34,813 bases of DNA from IMCC26077 sp964418325 (GTDB lineage Bacteria; Actinomycetota; Actinomycetes; Nanopelagicales; Nanopelagicaceae). The notes under the pieces were generated by a model. The model saw nothing but the letters and a program-made list of their open reading frames with translations, ran no database searches and was not told where the DNA came from. The translations under genes were made by a program, and so were the position numbers. The number at the start of each line of letters is the position of its first letter. The first letter of the stretch is position 1. The stretch is from the NCBI GenBank assembly GCA_964418325.1, contig CAYQLC010000016.1:1-34813 (forward strand), given 5' to 3'. Positions 1-8,277 of the stretch are shown piece after piece.

Positions 1-42
1 TGCACCTCTGAGGCCAGCAATTCTGATTTCGGTGATTTTCAC
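1..42 (-). CDS. Start of a probable enolase-superfamily (mandelate racemase/muconate lactonizing-type) gene, cut by window edge
   Basis: Only 14 codons are visible, reading leftwards from a GTG at 42: VKITEIRIAGLRGA. A good Shine-Dalgarno GAGAGGA (complement of 48-54) lies 5 nt before the GTG, which supports a real start. The pattern M/V-K-I-T-x-I-x-x-x-x-L-R-G is what I recall for the first beta strand of the capping domain in mandelate-racemase-like members of the enolase superfamily (acid-sugar dehydratases, muconate cycloisomerases, N-acylamino-acid racemases). That family link is inference from very few residues. The gene is divergent from the D-aminoacylase-type gene starting at 163, so the two may share a control region (43-162). 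The substrate cannot be told. Confidence 0.4.
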   Translation of the reverse strand, partial: MKITEIRIAGLRGA

Positions 43-105
43 TTCAATCCTCTCTACATCTCTCTGTAAATCTCTATTAAGGGTCCAAAACTAAGTCGAA
101 AAGTC

Positions 106-133
106 TTGACAGAGTATAGATAGTTAGTAGGGT
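106..133 (+). promoter_or_regulatory. Putative promoter of the D-aminoacylase-type gene
   Basis: A perfect -35 hexamer TTGACA (106-111) is followed after 16 nt by TAGGGT (128-133), which fits the actinobacterial -10 pattern TANNNT. A transcript starting near 140 would carry a short leader with the ribosome-binding site AAAGGA (148-153). Predicted from sequence only. Confidence 0.45.
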
Positions 134-162
134 CTTGCCAACAATGCAAAGGATGAGTGGAC

Positions 163-1761
163 ATGTTAGATATCGCTATTCGAGGGGCTCACGTTGTTGA
201 TGGCACAGGCAAAGCTCGCTATGTAGCAGATGTAGGAATTGTCGATGGCAAGATCTCTAACATTGGAAATGTTGCTGCGGCAACAGTTGAGATTGACGGA
301 GCAGGATTAACGCTCTCACCGGGATTTATCGACCCGCATAGCCATTCGGATTTCACATTCCACACCAACCCTGACAATGAGAGCTCAGTTCATCAAGGAG
401 TCACTACAGAGATCGTAGGAAACTGTGGCTTCTCAAGCGCGCCACTCTCCGAAGTTTCAGTTCCTTTTACCGAAAAGCGTCTCAAGAATTACGCATACAC
501 AGGCGAAGTAACCTGGCGTACTTTTGGAGAGTACCTATCCGAGATGGAGCGGATGAAAACTTCTACCAATTTCGCTTTTCTCATCGGACATAACAGCCTT
601 CGCTTAGCAGCGGGCATTATGGGTGAAGAAAAAGTCACTGATGATCAATTAAAGGGTATGAAGAATTTTATCGAAGATAGTATGGAGGCAGGTGCACTGG
701 GTTTGAGTTCTGGACTTGAATTTGCCCCAGGCTCTTACTCCACCTCTGCGGAATTAAAGGACATCATTACCGCAGTTGGAAAATACGATGGAATTTATGC
801 AAGTCACGTTCGTAACCGAGATTCGGAAATCTTTGATGCAATTAACGAATTTGTTGATATCACTCGCGCCGGTGGAGTCCGTGGACAGATCTCACACTTC
901 AACGTGCGCCATGACTCCAATGCACCGCAAAACGCATGGCGTCGTGCAGTCGACATTATGGAGAATGCCCAAAAGGAAGGGCTCGACATTACCGCCGACA
1001 CCACGCCATTCCGTGAAGGAATCGGTGCGATGTACGCGATCTTGCCTCGTGACTTGGTCAATTTAGGACCAAAAGCAATTGCAGAAGCATGCGCAGATCC
1101 ATCGAAGCGCAAAGAGCTTCGTACGCAATGCGATCGTTATTGGCGCTTCATTCACAAAGGGCAATGGCATCGTGTTTATCTTGAAGGTTCGCCCAATTTC
1201 CCTGAGCTGCAAGGGCTCTCATTCCCTGCCATCTCTGAAATCTTGGGCAAGGATGAATGGGATTGCTATTTCGACATCATGGCTGCCGCTGGCGATCAAT
1301 GCCTAAACCTCATCATGGTTGGCGAACTCTTTACCGATGATCATCTCAAGGAGATGATTTCCCACCCGGATTTCTCGCTAGGCGTTGATGGCTACACCAG
1401 CACTGACCATGGCGCGCTCTCTGAAGTCACCTCTTCACAACATCCCTATTGCGGACATATCGAGTATCTCGCCCACCACGTGCGCGAGCTCGGCACACTC
1501 ACCCTGGAAACAGCAATCCATAAGATGACCAAAAAGGTTGCCGATCGGTTCAATATTCAAAAGCGCGGCGAAATCAAAGAAGGTAACTTCGCAGATCTCG
1601 TGCTTTTCAACGCCGATACGGTCGATAGCAAATCAACAATCCAGAAGCCTCAGGTCTACCCCGATGGCATCACTGCAGTCATTGTCAACGGTGAAATAGT
1701 CGTGCACAACGGGGTACATAAAGGCAAGCGACCAGGACAGGTTATTCGTCGAACCGCTTAG
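163..1761 (+). CDS. N-acyl-D-amino-acid deacylase / D-aminoacylase family amidohydrolase
   Basis: Zinc hydrolase of the amidohydrolase superfamily. Known D-aminoacylases hydrolyse N-acyl-D-amino acids to D-amino acid plus carboxylate in the cytoplasm. Numbering from the alternative GTG at 157, the metal-binding His-x-His is DPHSHSD (H61, H63). The family Cys is in GNCGFS (C90), metal His residues are in ASHVRNR (H217) and QISHFN (H247), and the catalytic Asp is in GVDGYTS (D411). The C-terminal KRGEIKEGNFADLVLF is the usual last strand of the small beta domain. ATG 163 is preferred over GTG 157 because AAAGGA (148-153) is 9 nt from it but only 3 nt from the GTG. Length of about 532 residues is normal. 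The stop overlaps the stop of convergent tspO by 4 nt. The exact substrate is unknown; a dihydropyrimidinase-like activity is less likely. Confidence 0.85.
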   Translation: MLDIAIRGAHVVDGTGKARYVADVGIVDGKISNIGNVAAATVEIDGAGLTLSPGFIDPHSHSDFTFHTNPDNESSVHQGVTTEIVGNCGFSSAPLSEVSVPFTEKRLKNYAYTGEVTWRTFGEYLSEMERMKTSTNFAFLIGHNSLRLAAGIMGEEKVTDDQLKGMKNFIEDSMEAGALGLSSGLEFAPGSYSTSAELKDIITAVGKYDGIYASHVRNRDSEIFDAINEFVDITRAGGVRGQISHFNVRHDSNAPQNAWRRAVDIMENAQKEGLDITADTTPFREGIGAMYAILPRDLVNLGPKAIAEACADPSKRKELRTQCDRYWRFIHKGQWHRVYLEGSPNFPELQGLSFPAISEILGKDEWDCYFDIMAAAGDQCLNLIMVGELFTDDHLKEMISHPDFSLGVDGYTSTDHGALSEVTSSQHPYCGHIEYLAHHVRELGTLTLETAIHKMTKKVADRFNIQKRGEIKEGNFADLVLFNADTVDSKSTIQKPQVYPDGITAVIVNGEIVVHNGVHKGKRPGQVIRRTA

Positions 1762-2228
1762 TTTTTGATTGCGTAACCCACTGCAAGCGATGAAGCAATC
1801 GCTACCCAGATTTGATAGGGCAGTAGCGCTAGCCCATATCCAATCGACGCTCTAAAAGTAATGATAGTTAATGGAATCGTAAGGATAGCCGTAGTGATTA
1901 ATGCCGCGCTCGCGCCATTTAAATTATGGGGTACATAGAAGAGGTATGACCAGAGCAGCGCAGCGACAACGCTGAGCGCGAAGAATCCCAACCAAGTAAG
2001 AACTAGAGCTCGCGAAAGATTTCGTGAGACTACAAAGGAAGCGATACCAAGCATTATGAAGTTATACGGCCAGATAATTCCAAAGATCCAACTTGGCGGT
2101 TGCCATGATGGTCTATTGAGCGAGTAATACCAACCTGGGTTGCTATTGACCCAGAAACCAGAGCCAATTGCATAGACCGCGACGAGCAGAATCCCCACCA
2201 CAGCAGCAATAGTGCGCCAACTTTCCAT
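1758..2228 (-). CDS. tspO: TspO/MBR family membrane protein (tryptophan-rich sensory protein)
   Basis: A 156-residue, tryptophan-rich protein with five predicted membrane segments (about residues 5-27, 46-66, 72-92, 100-122 and 130-153). Family landmarks are visible: WYYSLNRPSWQPPSWIFG near residues 33-50 (the W-Y-x-x-L-x-x-P-x-W-x-P-P-x-W signature), IWPYN, LLWSYLFYVPHN in helix 3, and LLPYQIWVAIAS in helix 5. TspO proteins bind porphyrins or cholesterol-like ligands, and in bacteria are linked to tetrapyrrole control and to light or oxygen stress. The specific ligand here cannot be told. No Shine-Dalgarno precedes the ATG; a TAGATT hexamer 6 nt upstream suggests a leaderless mRNA. It is divergent from the phosphatase gene and convergent, with a 4-nt overlap, with the amidohydrolase gene. 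Confidence 0.9.
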   Translation of the reverse strand: MESWRTIAAVVGILLVAVYAIGSGFWVNSNPGWYYSLNRPSWQPPSWIFGIIWPYNFIMLGIASFVVSRNLSRALVLTWLGFFALSVVAALLWSYLFYVPHNLNGASAALITTAILTIPLTIITFRASIGYGLALLPYQIWVAIASSLAVGYAIKN

Positions 2229-2234
2229 GAATGA

Positions 2235-2240
2235 AATCTA
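2235..2240 (-). promoter_or_regulatory. Putative -10 element for leaderless tspO mRNA
   Basis: On the minus strand TAGATT is followed by 6 nt (TCATTC) and then the tspO ATG at 2228. With the usual 6-7 nt between -10 and start site, transcription would begin at or next to the A of the ATG. Confidence 0.45.
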
Positions 2241-2251
2241 TCAGTGTGCGA

Positions 2252-2257
2252 TACCTT
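2252..2257 (+). promoter_or_regulatory. Putative -10 element for leaderless phosphatase mRNA
   Basis: TACCTT followed by 7 nt and then ATG at 2265, with no ribosome-binding site between. It is back to back with the tspO -10, so both divergent genes would be driven from about 35 nt of DNA. Confidence 0.45.
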
Positions 2258-2264
2258 TGCCTTT

Positions 2265-2807
2265 ATGGACTTCGCTGCACGTGTGCGTATGCAACTAGAT
2301 CTCGCTCGTAAGAGTGAATTGCGAGTCTGCATGGTCTGTTTGGGCAATATCTGTCGCTCGCCAATGGCAGCCGCGGTGTTGAGTAATCGGAGCCATGAAG
2401 TCACATCACATACCGTTTATGTCGATAGCGCAGGCACCGGCTCCTGGCATATTGGTGAAGGCCCCAACTTCTCTTCGGAGGCAACATGGAAGAGAGCCGG
2501 GTACGACTACGACCACATCGCGCAGCAATTTACGCGCGAGTTCTACCCAACGCGCGATCTGATTTTGGTGATGGATTCAAGTAACTATAGAAATGTCCTT
2601 AACCTGGCGAACACCCCAGCAGATGCAGCGAAGGTCTACTACTTGCGCCAATTTGACCCTGCGTTACACCACATCGACCCGCTCGGGCCACAGGCGCAAC
2701 AGTTGGAAGTCCCTGATCCCTATGGCCTAACTGACCGTGCCTTTGAAAAGGTTTTGGAAATGGTAGAAGATTCAGTTGAAGGCCTACTCCAAGTTCTCAA
2801 GAGTTAA
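2265..2807 (+). CDS. Low-molecular-weight protein-tyrosine phosphatase
   Basis: Cytoplasmic cysteine phosphatase of about 180 residues. The phosphate-binding P-loop C-x5-R-S is seen as VCLGNICRSPMA (catalytic Cys and Arg near residues 25 and 31 of this start), and the general acid Asp is in VPDPYG near the C-terminus. These are the two diagnostic motifs of the family. The first Cys of the loop is followed by a second Cys (C-L-G-N-I-C-R), as in most homologues. In other bacteria these enzymes dephosphorylate tyrosine kinases or secreted targets, but no partner kinase is visible here; arginine-phosphatase relatives share the same fold. A GTG at 2244 would add 7 residues, but the TACCTT hexamer exactly 7 nt before ATG 2265 favours the shorter start. 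It is followed after 11 nt by the zinc dehydrogenase gene, probably in one operon. Confidence 0.88.
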   Translation: MDFAARVRMQLDLARKSELRVCMVCLGNICRSPMAAAVLSNRSHEVTSHTVYVDSAGTGSWHIGEGPNFSSEATWKRAGYDYDHIAQQFTREFYPTRDLILVMDSSNYRNVLNLANTPADAAKVYYLRQFDPALHHIDPLGPQAQQLEVPDPYGLTDRAFEKVLEMVEDSVEGLLQVLKS

Positions 2808-2818
2808 GCGGAGGCAGA

Positions 2819-3829
2819 ATGCGTGCAGCAAGATTCCACGGTGCAAAGGATTTACGAATTGAAGATGTTCCTAAACCGTTAGTGCCTGAAGGTCACACAT
2901 TGGTCGCTATGGAGCGCGTGGGAATCTGCGGTACCGACTTGGAAGAGTATTTGATTGGCCCAGTCATCATCCCAAAACATCGAATGCCGATGATTATTGG
3001 TCATGAGTACCTTGGACGTGTCATCGAAGATCCATTAGGAAAGTTGAAACCAGGAACTTTGGTCGTCCCTGATGGGATTGTCGGCTGTGGGAATTGTTAT
3101 TACTGCGATCGCCATGAAGAGGGAATCTGTAAGAGTTACGATTGTATTGGCCTTACCTGCGATGGTGGAATGGCTGAATTCATGGCAACGGATCCCACCC
3201 GCTGGATTGAAGTACCAAGCCATGTCTCTGCAGATGTTGCTGTCTTTGCAGAACCAATGTCAGTTGCAGTTCGAGCATTGAATAAAGTTCCCACTATCCC
3301 TGGAACTAGAGTGGCCGTCACCGGAGGTGGCACGGTAGGTCTGCTGATTGCGCAAGTCGCGCGCTCATTTGGTGCAGCCCAGGTGGTCGTATACGAACCA
3401 AATCCAGTGCGCCAAGAGGTCGCACGTGGACTTGGTTTTGAAACGCTCAATCCTCTCAACGAAAAAGAGTGGGCACATTACGATGAATTTGACTCGCTCC
3501 TTGAATGTTCTGGCGTAAAAGGAACAACCGCAAAATCACTCGAGAAGATTCGCAATGCTGGCACACTGGTATTAGTGGGTTTCCGCCCTGAGGAGGAGAG
3601 TTTCCACTTACTTAATTTCGTTCTGAGTGAGAAGCGAATCCAAGGAACAGCAGCGCATATGTGGGATGTAGATGTTGCTGCAGCAATAGCGCTGTTAGCT
3701 GGCCCATCAATCGACACCAAGCCATTGCTCACCGATGTCATCGCACTCGATGAAGTAGTGACGAAAGGTTTCGATCGACTCTTGAATGACAAGAATGCAT
3801 TCAAGATTGTGGTTGATACCACCCGCTAA
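2819..3829 (+). CDS. Zinc-dependent medium-chain alcohol dehydrogenase, (R,R)-butanediol dehydrogenase-like
   Basis: A 336-residue NAD(P)-dependent dehydrogenase. Catalytic zinc ligands are C37 (GICGTD), H62-E63 (GHEYLGRV) and probably E145 (FAEPMSVAVRAL). The structural zinc lobe has C90, C93, C96 and C104. The Rossmann fold is shown by VTGGGTVGLLIA (about 167-178). The N-terminus (ARFHGAKDLRIEDVP) and the CGTDLEEYLIGPVIIP stretch resemble (R,R)-2,3-butanediol/acetoin dehydrogenases more than threonine or sorbitol dehydrogenases, but the substrate is inferred. GGAGG at 2810-2814 lies 4 nt before the ATG. It follows the phosphatase gene closely and is convergent with the semialdehyde dehydrogenase gene (16-nt gap). 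Confidence 0.85.
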   Translation: MRAARFHGAKDLRIEDVPKPLVPEGHTLVAMERVGICGTDLEEYLIGPVIIPKHRMPMIIGHEYLGRVIEDPLGKLKPGTLVVPDGIVGCGNCYYCDRHEEGICKSYDCIGLTCDGGMAEFMATDPTRWIEVPSHVSADVAVFAEPMSVAVRALNKVPTIPGTRVAVTGGGTVGLLIAQVARSFGAAQVVVYEPNPVRQEVARGLGFETLNPLNEKEWAHYDEFDSLLECSGVKGTTAKSLEKIRNAGTLVLVGFRPEEESFHLLNFVLSEKRIQGTAAHMWDVDVAAAIALLAGPSIDTKPLLTDVIALDEVVTKGFDRLLNDKNAFKIVVDTTR

Positions 3830-3845
3830 TTATTTGGTTCGCACT

Positions 3846-5333
3846 TTAATTCTGTGGGAAACCTAAGTTGATGCCGCCATGGCTTGGATCAAGCCAACGA
3901 CTAGTTACAACTTTGCCGCGAGTGAAGAAGTGCACCCCTTCGGTGCCATGGGCATGGGAATCACCAAAGAGTGAATTCTTCCACCCACCAAATGAGTAGT
4001 AGGCAACTGGCACTGGAATCGGAACGTTGATACCCACCATGCCAACCAAAACTTCATTTTGAAACTTACGCGCCGCGCCACCATCGTTGGTGAAAATCGC
4101 AGTGCCATTGCCATATTGATGTGAGTTGATGAGATTCAACCCCTCTTCATAACTCTTCACCCGAATCACGCTTAAGACTGGTCCGAAGATTTCATCCTTA
4201 TAAATAGACATTGATGGCTGCACATGATCAAAGAGCGTTGGCCCAAGCCAGAAACCATCACTTGCGCCATCGATCGCGCTATTTCGACCATCTTCAACCA
4301 GCTTTGCACCTTCTTTAACGCCTGCTTCGACATAGGAAGCGACCTTGTCACGGTGGACTTTGGTGACCAGCGGCCCCATGTCGGTGCCTTTCGTGCCATC
4401 TCCAGTCTTGAGCTTGCGCATTCGCTCTTGAATCTTCTGCACCAATTCATCGCCGATTGGGTCGACTGCCACAACCGCCGAGATTGCCATACATCGTTCA
4501 CCAGCAGATCCAAAGCCAGCATTGATTGCCGAATCAGCTGTCAGGTCCAAATCAGCATCAGGAAGCACGAGCATGTGGTTCTTCGCTCCACCTAGTGCCT
4601 GAACGCGCTTTCCATTCTTCGTACCATTTTCATAGACATATTTTGCAATCGACGTCGAACCAACAAATGAGATTGATGAAATATCTGGATGCTCAAGGAG
4701 GCGATCAACAGCAACTTTGTCACCATGAATCACATTGAATACGCCATCAGGAAGTCCCGCTTCTTTCCATAACTTGGCAACAAAATTGGTTGCAGATGGA
4801 TCTTTCTCGCTGGGCTTAATGACAACAGTGTTTCCAGCTGCGATGGCAATCGGGAAGAACCACATTGGGACCATCGCGGGGAAGTTAAAAGGAGAGATAA
4901 TTGCGCAGACGCCTAGCGGCTGGCGAATGGAATAGACATCAACTCCTTGTGACACTCCTTCGGAGTAACCACCTTTGAGTAGATGGGGAATGCCGCACGC
5001 AAACTCAACCACCTCAAGTCCGCGCGTGACTTCACCGAGCGCATCGGAGAGCACCTTTCCATGTTCAGAGGTGATGATCGCAGCGAGCTCTTCTTTCTTG
5101 GAATTAAGAAGATGTCGGAATGCGAAGAGGATCTGTACACGCTTTGTTAATGAAGTTTGACTCCATGAGGTGAATGCACTTTTCGCATTCGCGACAGCCG
5201 AATCGATAGTCGCGATGTCGGCAAAGTCCACATTCTTGGTGACTTTCCCAAGTGCTGGATTGAAGACTTCGCCAAGTCGTCCACTTGAACTCGTAACCTC
5301 TGCGCCGTTGATCCAATGTTTGACTATCTCCAC
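3846..5333 (-). CDS. mmsA: CoA-acylating methylmalonate-semialdehyde dehydrogenase-type aldehyde dehydrogenase
   Basis: Aldehyde dehydrogenase of the MmsA group, which converts (methyl)malonate semialdehyde with CoA and NAD to propionyl- or acetyl-CoA in valine, inositol or beta-alanine breakdown. Visible motifs are the N-terminal HWINGAEV, the cofactor region ISPFNFPAMVPMWFF followed by AAGNTVVIKPSE, the MmsA-typical QALGGAKNHMLVLPDAD, and the catalytic Cys in GSAGERCMAIS. These favour MmsA over ordinary NAD aldehyde dehydrogenases. The frame stays open to 5543, but that extension runs antisense through the EamA gene and would give 565 residues. Starting at GTG 5333 gives 495 residues, the normal family length, beginning just before HWING. 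ATG 5378 is a possible alternative. It is divergent from the transporter gene at 5422. Confidence 0.88.
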   Translation of the reverse strand: MEIVKHWINGAEVTSSSGRLGEVFNPALGKVTKNVDFADIATIDSAVANAKSAFTSWSQTSLTKRVQILFAFRHLLNSKKEELAAIITSEHGKVLSDALGEVTRGLEVVEFACGIPHLLKGGYSEGVSQGVDVYSIRQPLGVCAIISPFNFPAMVPMWFFPIAIAAGNTVVIKPSEKDPSATNFVAKLWKEAGLPDGVFNVIHGDKVAVDRLLEHPDISSISFVGSTSIAKYVYENGTKNGKRVQALGGAKNHMLVLPDADLDLTADSAINAGFGSAGERCMAISAVVAVDPIGDELVQKIQERMRKLKTGDGTKGTDMGPLVTKVHRDKVASYVEAGVKEGAKLVEDGRNSAIDGASDGFWLGPTLFDHVQPSMSIYKDEIFGPVLSVIRVKSYEEGLNLINSHQYGNGTAIFTNDGGAARKFQNEVLVGMVGINVPIPVPVAYYSFGGWKNSLFGDSHAHGTEGVHFFTRGKVVTSRWLDPSHGGINLGFPQN

Positions 5334-5421
5334 GATGCCCACTTTCCAACTATTTGCTTTGCCTGAGTAGTATTCCATTACCCCTGCAGATTGGTGTACC
5401 CAGAGAAGCGAGGTAGCTCGT

Positions 5422-6297
5422 TTGACGACGAGGCGATGGTTGGTGCCATACCTACTACTCAGCCTGACCTGGGGCCTCTCCTTTATGTTCATCGAGATTG
5501 CCTTACCCGTTTTTAGCCCATTTGGAATTGCCTTTATCCGCAATCTGCTCGGTGCAGCAGTTCTCTGGGGCTACCTTTTTTATAAGGGAATCTCAATACC
5601 GCGCGATCGCTCAGTCTTTGGTTGGATTTTCTTAATTGGACTCTGCTCAAACATCATCCCAGTAGTCATCGTGCCATTTGCACAAACTGAAGTGACTTCA
5701 TCGCTTACTGGAATTGTCAATGCAATGTCGCCAATATTTGCAGTGATCTTTACGCTCTTGCTCTTCAAACATGAAGCAGTTAAGCCGATACAAATTTTTG
5801 GAATCTTGCTTGCATTTTTTGGCGTCGCTGTGGTCTTTGGTATCTGGGATATCGAGTCAGCGCCATGGTGGGCATACTTGTTCCTTATTCTTGCGGTGAC
5901 ATCATTCGGATTAGTTGCTCCGATAATTGCGAAGTACATCTCTCCGAAGAATTACCCACCAGTGGCATTGGCAACAATCCAAGTGACAATTGCTGCGGTG
6001 GTGCTCTTTCCAAGTTTCATTCTCTACGGCTTCAATTCCTATGACTTCACGGCGGGACCTATTTTTGCGATGTTAGTGCTTGGCATTTTTGCTACTGGTT
6101 TTGCCTTCGCTTGGAATTATCGGATTATTTCGCTGGTGGGCAGCTCTATCGCAGCAACAGTCAACTTTGTGACGCCAATCGTGGCAGTGCTTGCTGGAGT
6201 GCTTGTGCTCAGTGAACCACTCACCTGGAATGAACCAGTGGGTGGAGTTATCGTCATTATTGGAAATGCCATTACCCAACGAGCGCGAGCAAAGTAG
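5422..6297 (+). CDS. EamA/DMT family transporter (first of tandem pair)
   Basis: Integral membrane protein of 291 residues with about ten hydrophobic segments in two homologous EamA halves, the standard drug/metabolite transporter layout. The first half opens with LLLSLTWGLSFMFI and AFIRNLLGAAVLWG; the second ends with SEPLTWNEPVGGVIVIIG, a typical final helix. Such proteins export or import small metabolites such as amino acids, nucleosides or drugs; the substrate cannot be predicted. The start is TTG 5422, with GAGG (5410-5413) 8 nt upstream. The resulting N-terminus (MTTRRWLVPYLLL) aligns with that of the next gene (MTTAPANPLRIWLP). The stop overlaps the next GTG by one base (TAGTG). Confidence 0.88.
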   Translation: MTTRRWLVPYLLLSLTWGLSFMFIEIALPVFSPFGIAFIRNLLGAAVLWGYLFYKGISIPRDRSVFGWIFLIGLCSNIIPVVIVPFAQTEVTSSLTGIVNAMSPIFAVIFTLLLFKHEAVKPIQIFGILLAFFGVAVVFGIWDIESAPWWAYLFLILAVTSFGLVAPIIAKYISPKNYPPVALATIQVTIAAVVLFPSFILYGFNSYDFTAGPIFAMLVLGIFATGFAFAWNYRIISLVGSSIAATVNFVTPIVAVLAGVLVLSEPLTWNEPVGGVIVIIGNAITQRARAK

Positions 6298-7208
6298 TGA
6301 CTACAGCTCCGGCTAACCCGTTGCGCATTTGGCTTCCGATTTACATAGCGCTAGGAATTATTTGGGGAGCATCTTTTCTATTTATAGAGAAGTCATTGAC
6401 ATTTTTAACTCCAGTTGGTGTCGCCTTCTTACGATGTTTTCTCGGCGCACTCTCGCTCTGGTGTGTGGTCTTCTTCAAGAAGATCACCATGGTGTGGGAT
6501 ATCAAACTCCTGGCACATCTATGGATTATTGGACTATTACTTAATGTCTTTCCTGGCGTGCTCTTTGCTTTTGCTCAAGAACGAGTATCTTCAATACTTG
6601 CGGGAATTATGAATGCGCTCACCCCAATCATGAGCGTCTTAATGATCTTGCTCATCTTTCGGAGCGAAAAACTCACTGCCAATCGTTTGCTGGGAATCGG
6701 ATTGGGCTTTGTTGGTGTTCTGGTCGTACTGCTGGTGGGGGAGTCGGTTGGAAAATTCTCCTGGAGCGCGTTTATCGCACTCATGCTTGCGGTGCTCTGC
6801 TACGGAATCTCATACCCATATTCATCGAAATACATCATTCCCAGGAAATTGACTCCAGAGACGCTCGCGACAACTCAAGTCTCCTTATCAGCGATCACGC
6901 TCCTGCCATTTTTTATCTATCACGGAATTGACTCTTACCAGCCATCAATCGATGCGATCGGATCGATTCTTGCTTTGGGAATCCTGGGAACTGGTATCGC
7001 ATACATTTGGAACTTTAAGAATGTTGAATTAGCGGGCGCATCACTAGCTAGCACCGTCACGTATATAACTCCTCTAGTCGCTGTGATACTGGGATTTGCC
7101 TTACTCGGTGAGCCGCTGACTTGGAATGAACCAGTTGGGGGTTTAATTGTCTTGATAGGTAGCGCGATAGCTCAGGGTCGGATCAGAGTCTTCAAGCATG
7201 AGCCTTAA
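6297..7208 (+). CDS. EamA/DMT family transporter (second of tandem pair)
   Basis: A 303-residue, ten-helix EamA transporter and a close paralogue of the gene before it. Both share ALGIIWGASFLFIE/SLTWGLSFMFIE-type first helices, an AFxRxxLGA motif, a central FAQE/T-x-V-x-S-x-L-x-G-I-x-N-A segment and a C-terminal EPLTWNEPVGGxIVxIG. The arrangement points to tandem duplication. It starts with GTG 6297, overlapping the upstream stop by 1 nt, so translation is probably coupled. Substrate unknown. The two proteins could act separately or as a heterodimer; the sequence does not decide. Confidence 0.88.
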   Translation: MTTAPANPLRIWLPIYIALGIIWGASFLFIEKSLTFLTPVGVAFLRCFLGALSLWCVVFFKKITMVWDIKLLAHLWIIGLLLNVFPGVLFAFAQERVSSILAGIMNALTPIMSVLMILLIFRSEKLTANRLLGIGLGFVGVLVVLLVGESVGKFSWSAFIALMLAVLCYGISYPYSSKYIIPRKLTPETLATTQVSLSAITLLPFFIYHGIDSYQPSIDAIGSILALGILGTGIAYIWNFKNVELAGASLASTVTYITPLVAVILGFALLGEPLTWNEPVGGLIVLIGSAIAQGRIRVFKHEP

Positions 7209-7224
7209 GAATTAGGGAGTAGAC

Positions 7225-7599
7225 ATGGAAGCAGTCAGTAATATTTTCCTCGTACTGCACTTCGTTGGATTAGCAGCGCTCTTTGGTGGATTCCTCGCAC
7301 AAATGAGTGCGCAAGCAAAAACAATCACCAACGGCATGCTGCACGGTGCTCTTCTTTCACTTGTTGCTGGTGTAGTACTCGTTGGCGTCCGTTATCCACT
7401 TAATGATCAGGATGCTGCCGCTTATCCGCTCTATGACAATGGCAAGATTTCCGTCAAATTACTTATCCTGTTTGTGATTCTGATTTTGGGTTATACGAGC
7501 AAGAAGCGAAGCAAGGATTCCGGTCAAGGTGACACGGCGGCTTGGGCAACTGTTGGCTTATTGACCTTTACCAATATCGTTATTGCTGTTTTTTGGTGA
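7225..7599 (+). CDS. Small integral membrane protein of unknown function
   Basis: A 124-residue protein with about four hydrophobic segments (near residues 4-26, 36-55, 76-92 and 104-123). It has a GFLAQMSAQ stretch after helix 1 and a short basic loop (SKKRSKDS) before the last helix. I recognise the general look of small conserved actinobacterial membrane proteins but no named family. AGGGAG at 7214-7219 lies 5 nt before the ATG, a strong ribosome-binding site. It follows the two transporters by 16 nt and is likely in their operon. Its last 42 nt overlap the 3' end of the convergent RNA methyltransferase gene. Confidence 0.75.
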   Translation: MEAVSNIFLVLHFVGLAALFGGFLAQMSAQAKTITNGMLHGALLSLVAGVVLVGVRYPLNDQDAAAYPLYDNGKISVKLLILFVILILGYTSKKRSKDSGQGDTAAWATVGLLTFTNIVIAVFW

Positions 7600-8223
7600 T
7601 AGGTGTTGTAGCCCCCACGCATACATTGCAATCGCACCAGCTGCAGAAGCATTGATCGAACGAGTCGATCCATATTGCTCGATTGCTAGCACCACTTCAC
7701 AGATAGCAACTGCTTCATCAGACATTCCAGAACCCTCTTGGCCAAAGAAGAGGATGCACTCTTTTGGTAGCGGTCGATGTTCCAGGCGCTGACTGACATC
7801 AATATTATCGATACCAATGATTGGTAGTGTTTGATTGCGAGCCCAAGCGGCAAAATCATCAACTGTAGGGTGATGATGAACAGTCATATACCTATCGGTG
7901 ACCATTGCGCCACGGCGATTCCAATCTCGTTTACCAACGATATGAATTCCAGCAACATTAAATGCGTTAGCAGTTCTAATGAGCGAACCGATATTTAAAT
8001 CATGTTTCCAATTTTCCACTGCAATGTGAAGGGGATTTCGTTTGGTATTCAAATCAGCGACGATTGCCTCGACAGTCCAATATCGATATTGATCAAGGAC
8101 ATTTCGTTGATCACCATTCTCAAGTAACTCTGAGTCATATTGATTGCCGACAGGCCAAGGTTTAGGGTGCGGACCGACGCCAACAAAGGGATAGAATTCC
8201 CCTGCACCTGGCTCAGATGTCAT
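7558..8223 (-). CDS. TrmH/SpoU family RNA 2'-O-methyltransferase
   Basis: SPOUT-class S-adenosylmethionine-dependent methyltransferase that methylates ribose 2'-OH in tRNA or rRNA. All three SpoU motifs are present: motif 1 NWKHDLNIGSLIRTANAF, motif 2 LFFGQEGSGMSDEA and motif 3 IEQYGSTRSINASAAGAI. The knotted C-terminal domain fills most of the protein. About 75 N-terminal residues precede it without the usual L30-like substrate-binding domain, so the exact RNA target is uncertain. Start choice: ATG 8223 has GGAG 9 nt upstream; the alternative TTG 8238 overlaps that site and would add five residues (221 versus 226). The 3' end overlaps the convergent membrane-protein gene by 42 nt. Confidence 0.88.
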   Translation of the reverse strand: MTSEPGAGEFYPFVGVGPHPKPWPVGNQYDSELLENGDQRNVLDQYRYWTVEAIVADLNTKRNPLHIAVENWKHDLNIGSLIRTANAFNVAGIHIVGKRDWNRRGAMVTDRYMTVHHHPTVDDFAAWARNQTLPIIGIDNIDVSQRLEHRPLPKECILFFGQEGSGMSDEAVAICEVVLAIEQYGSTRSINASAAGAIAMYAWGLQHLSPKNSNNDIGKGQ

Positions 8224-8277
8224 GTGTTGCAACTCCAATTAAGTCTTGCCTGATGATGATTCGAGAAGGGGAGTCTA

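Noticed and set aside
5334..5543. N-terminal extension of the semialdehyde dehydrogenase frame
   Set aside because: It adds about 70 residues unlike the family, runs antisense across the EamA gene start, and the protein has normal length from GTG 5333.
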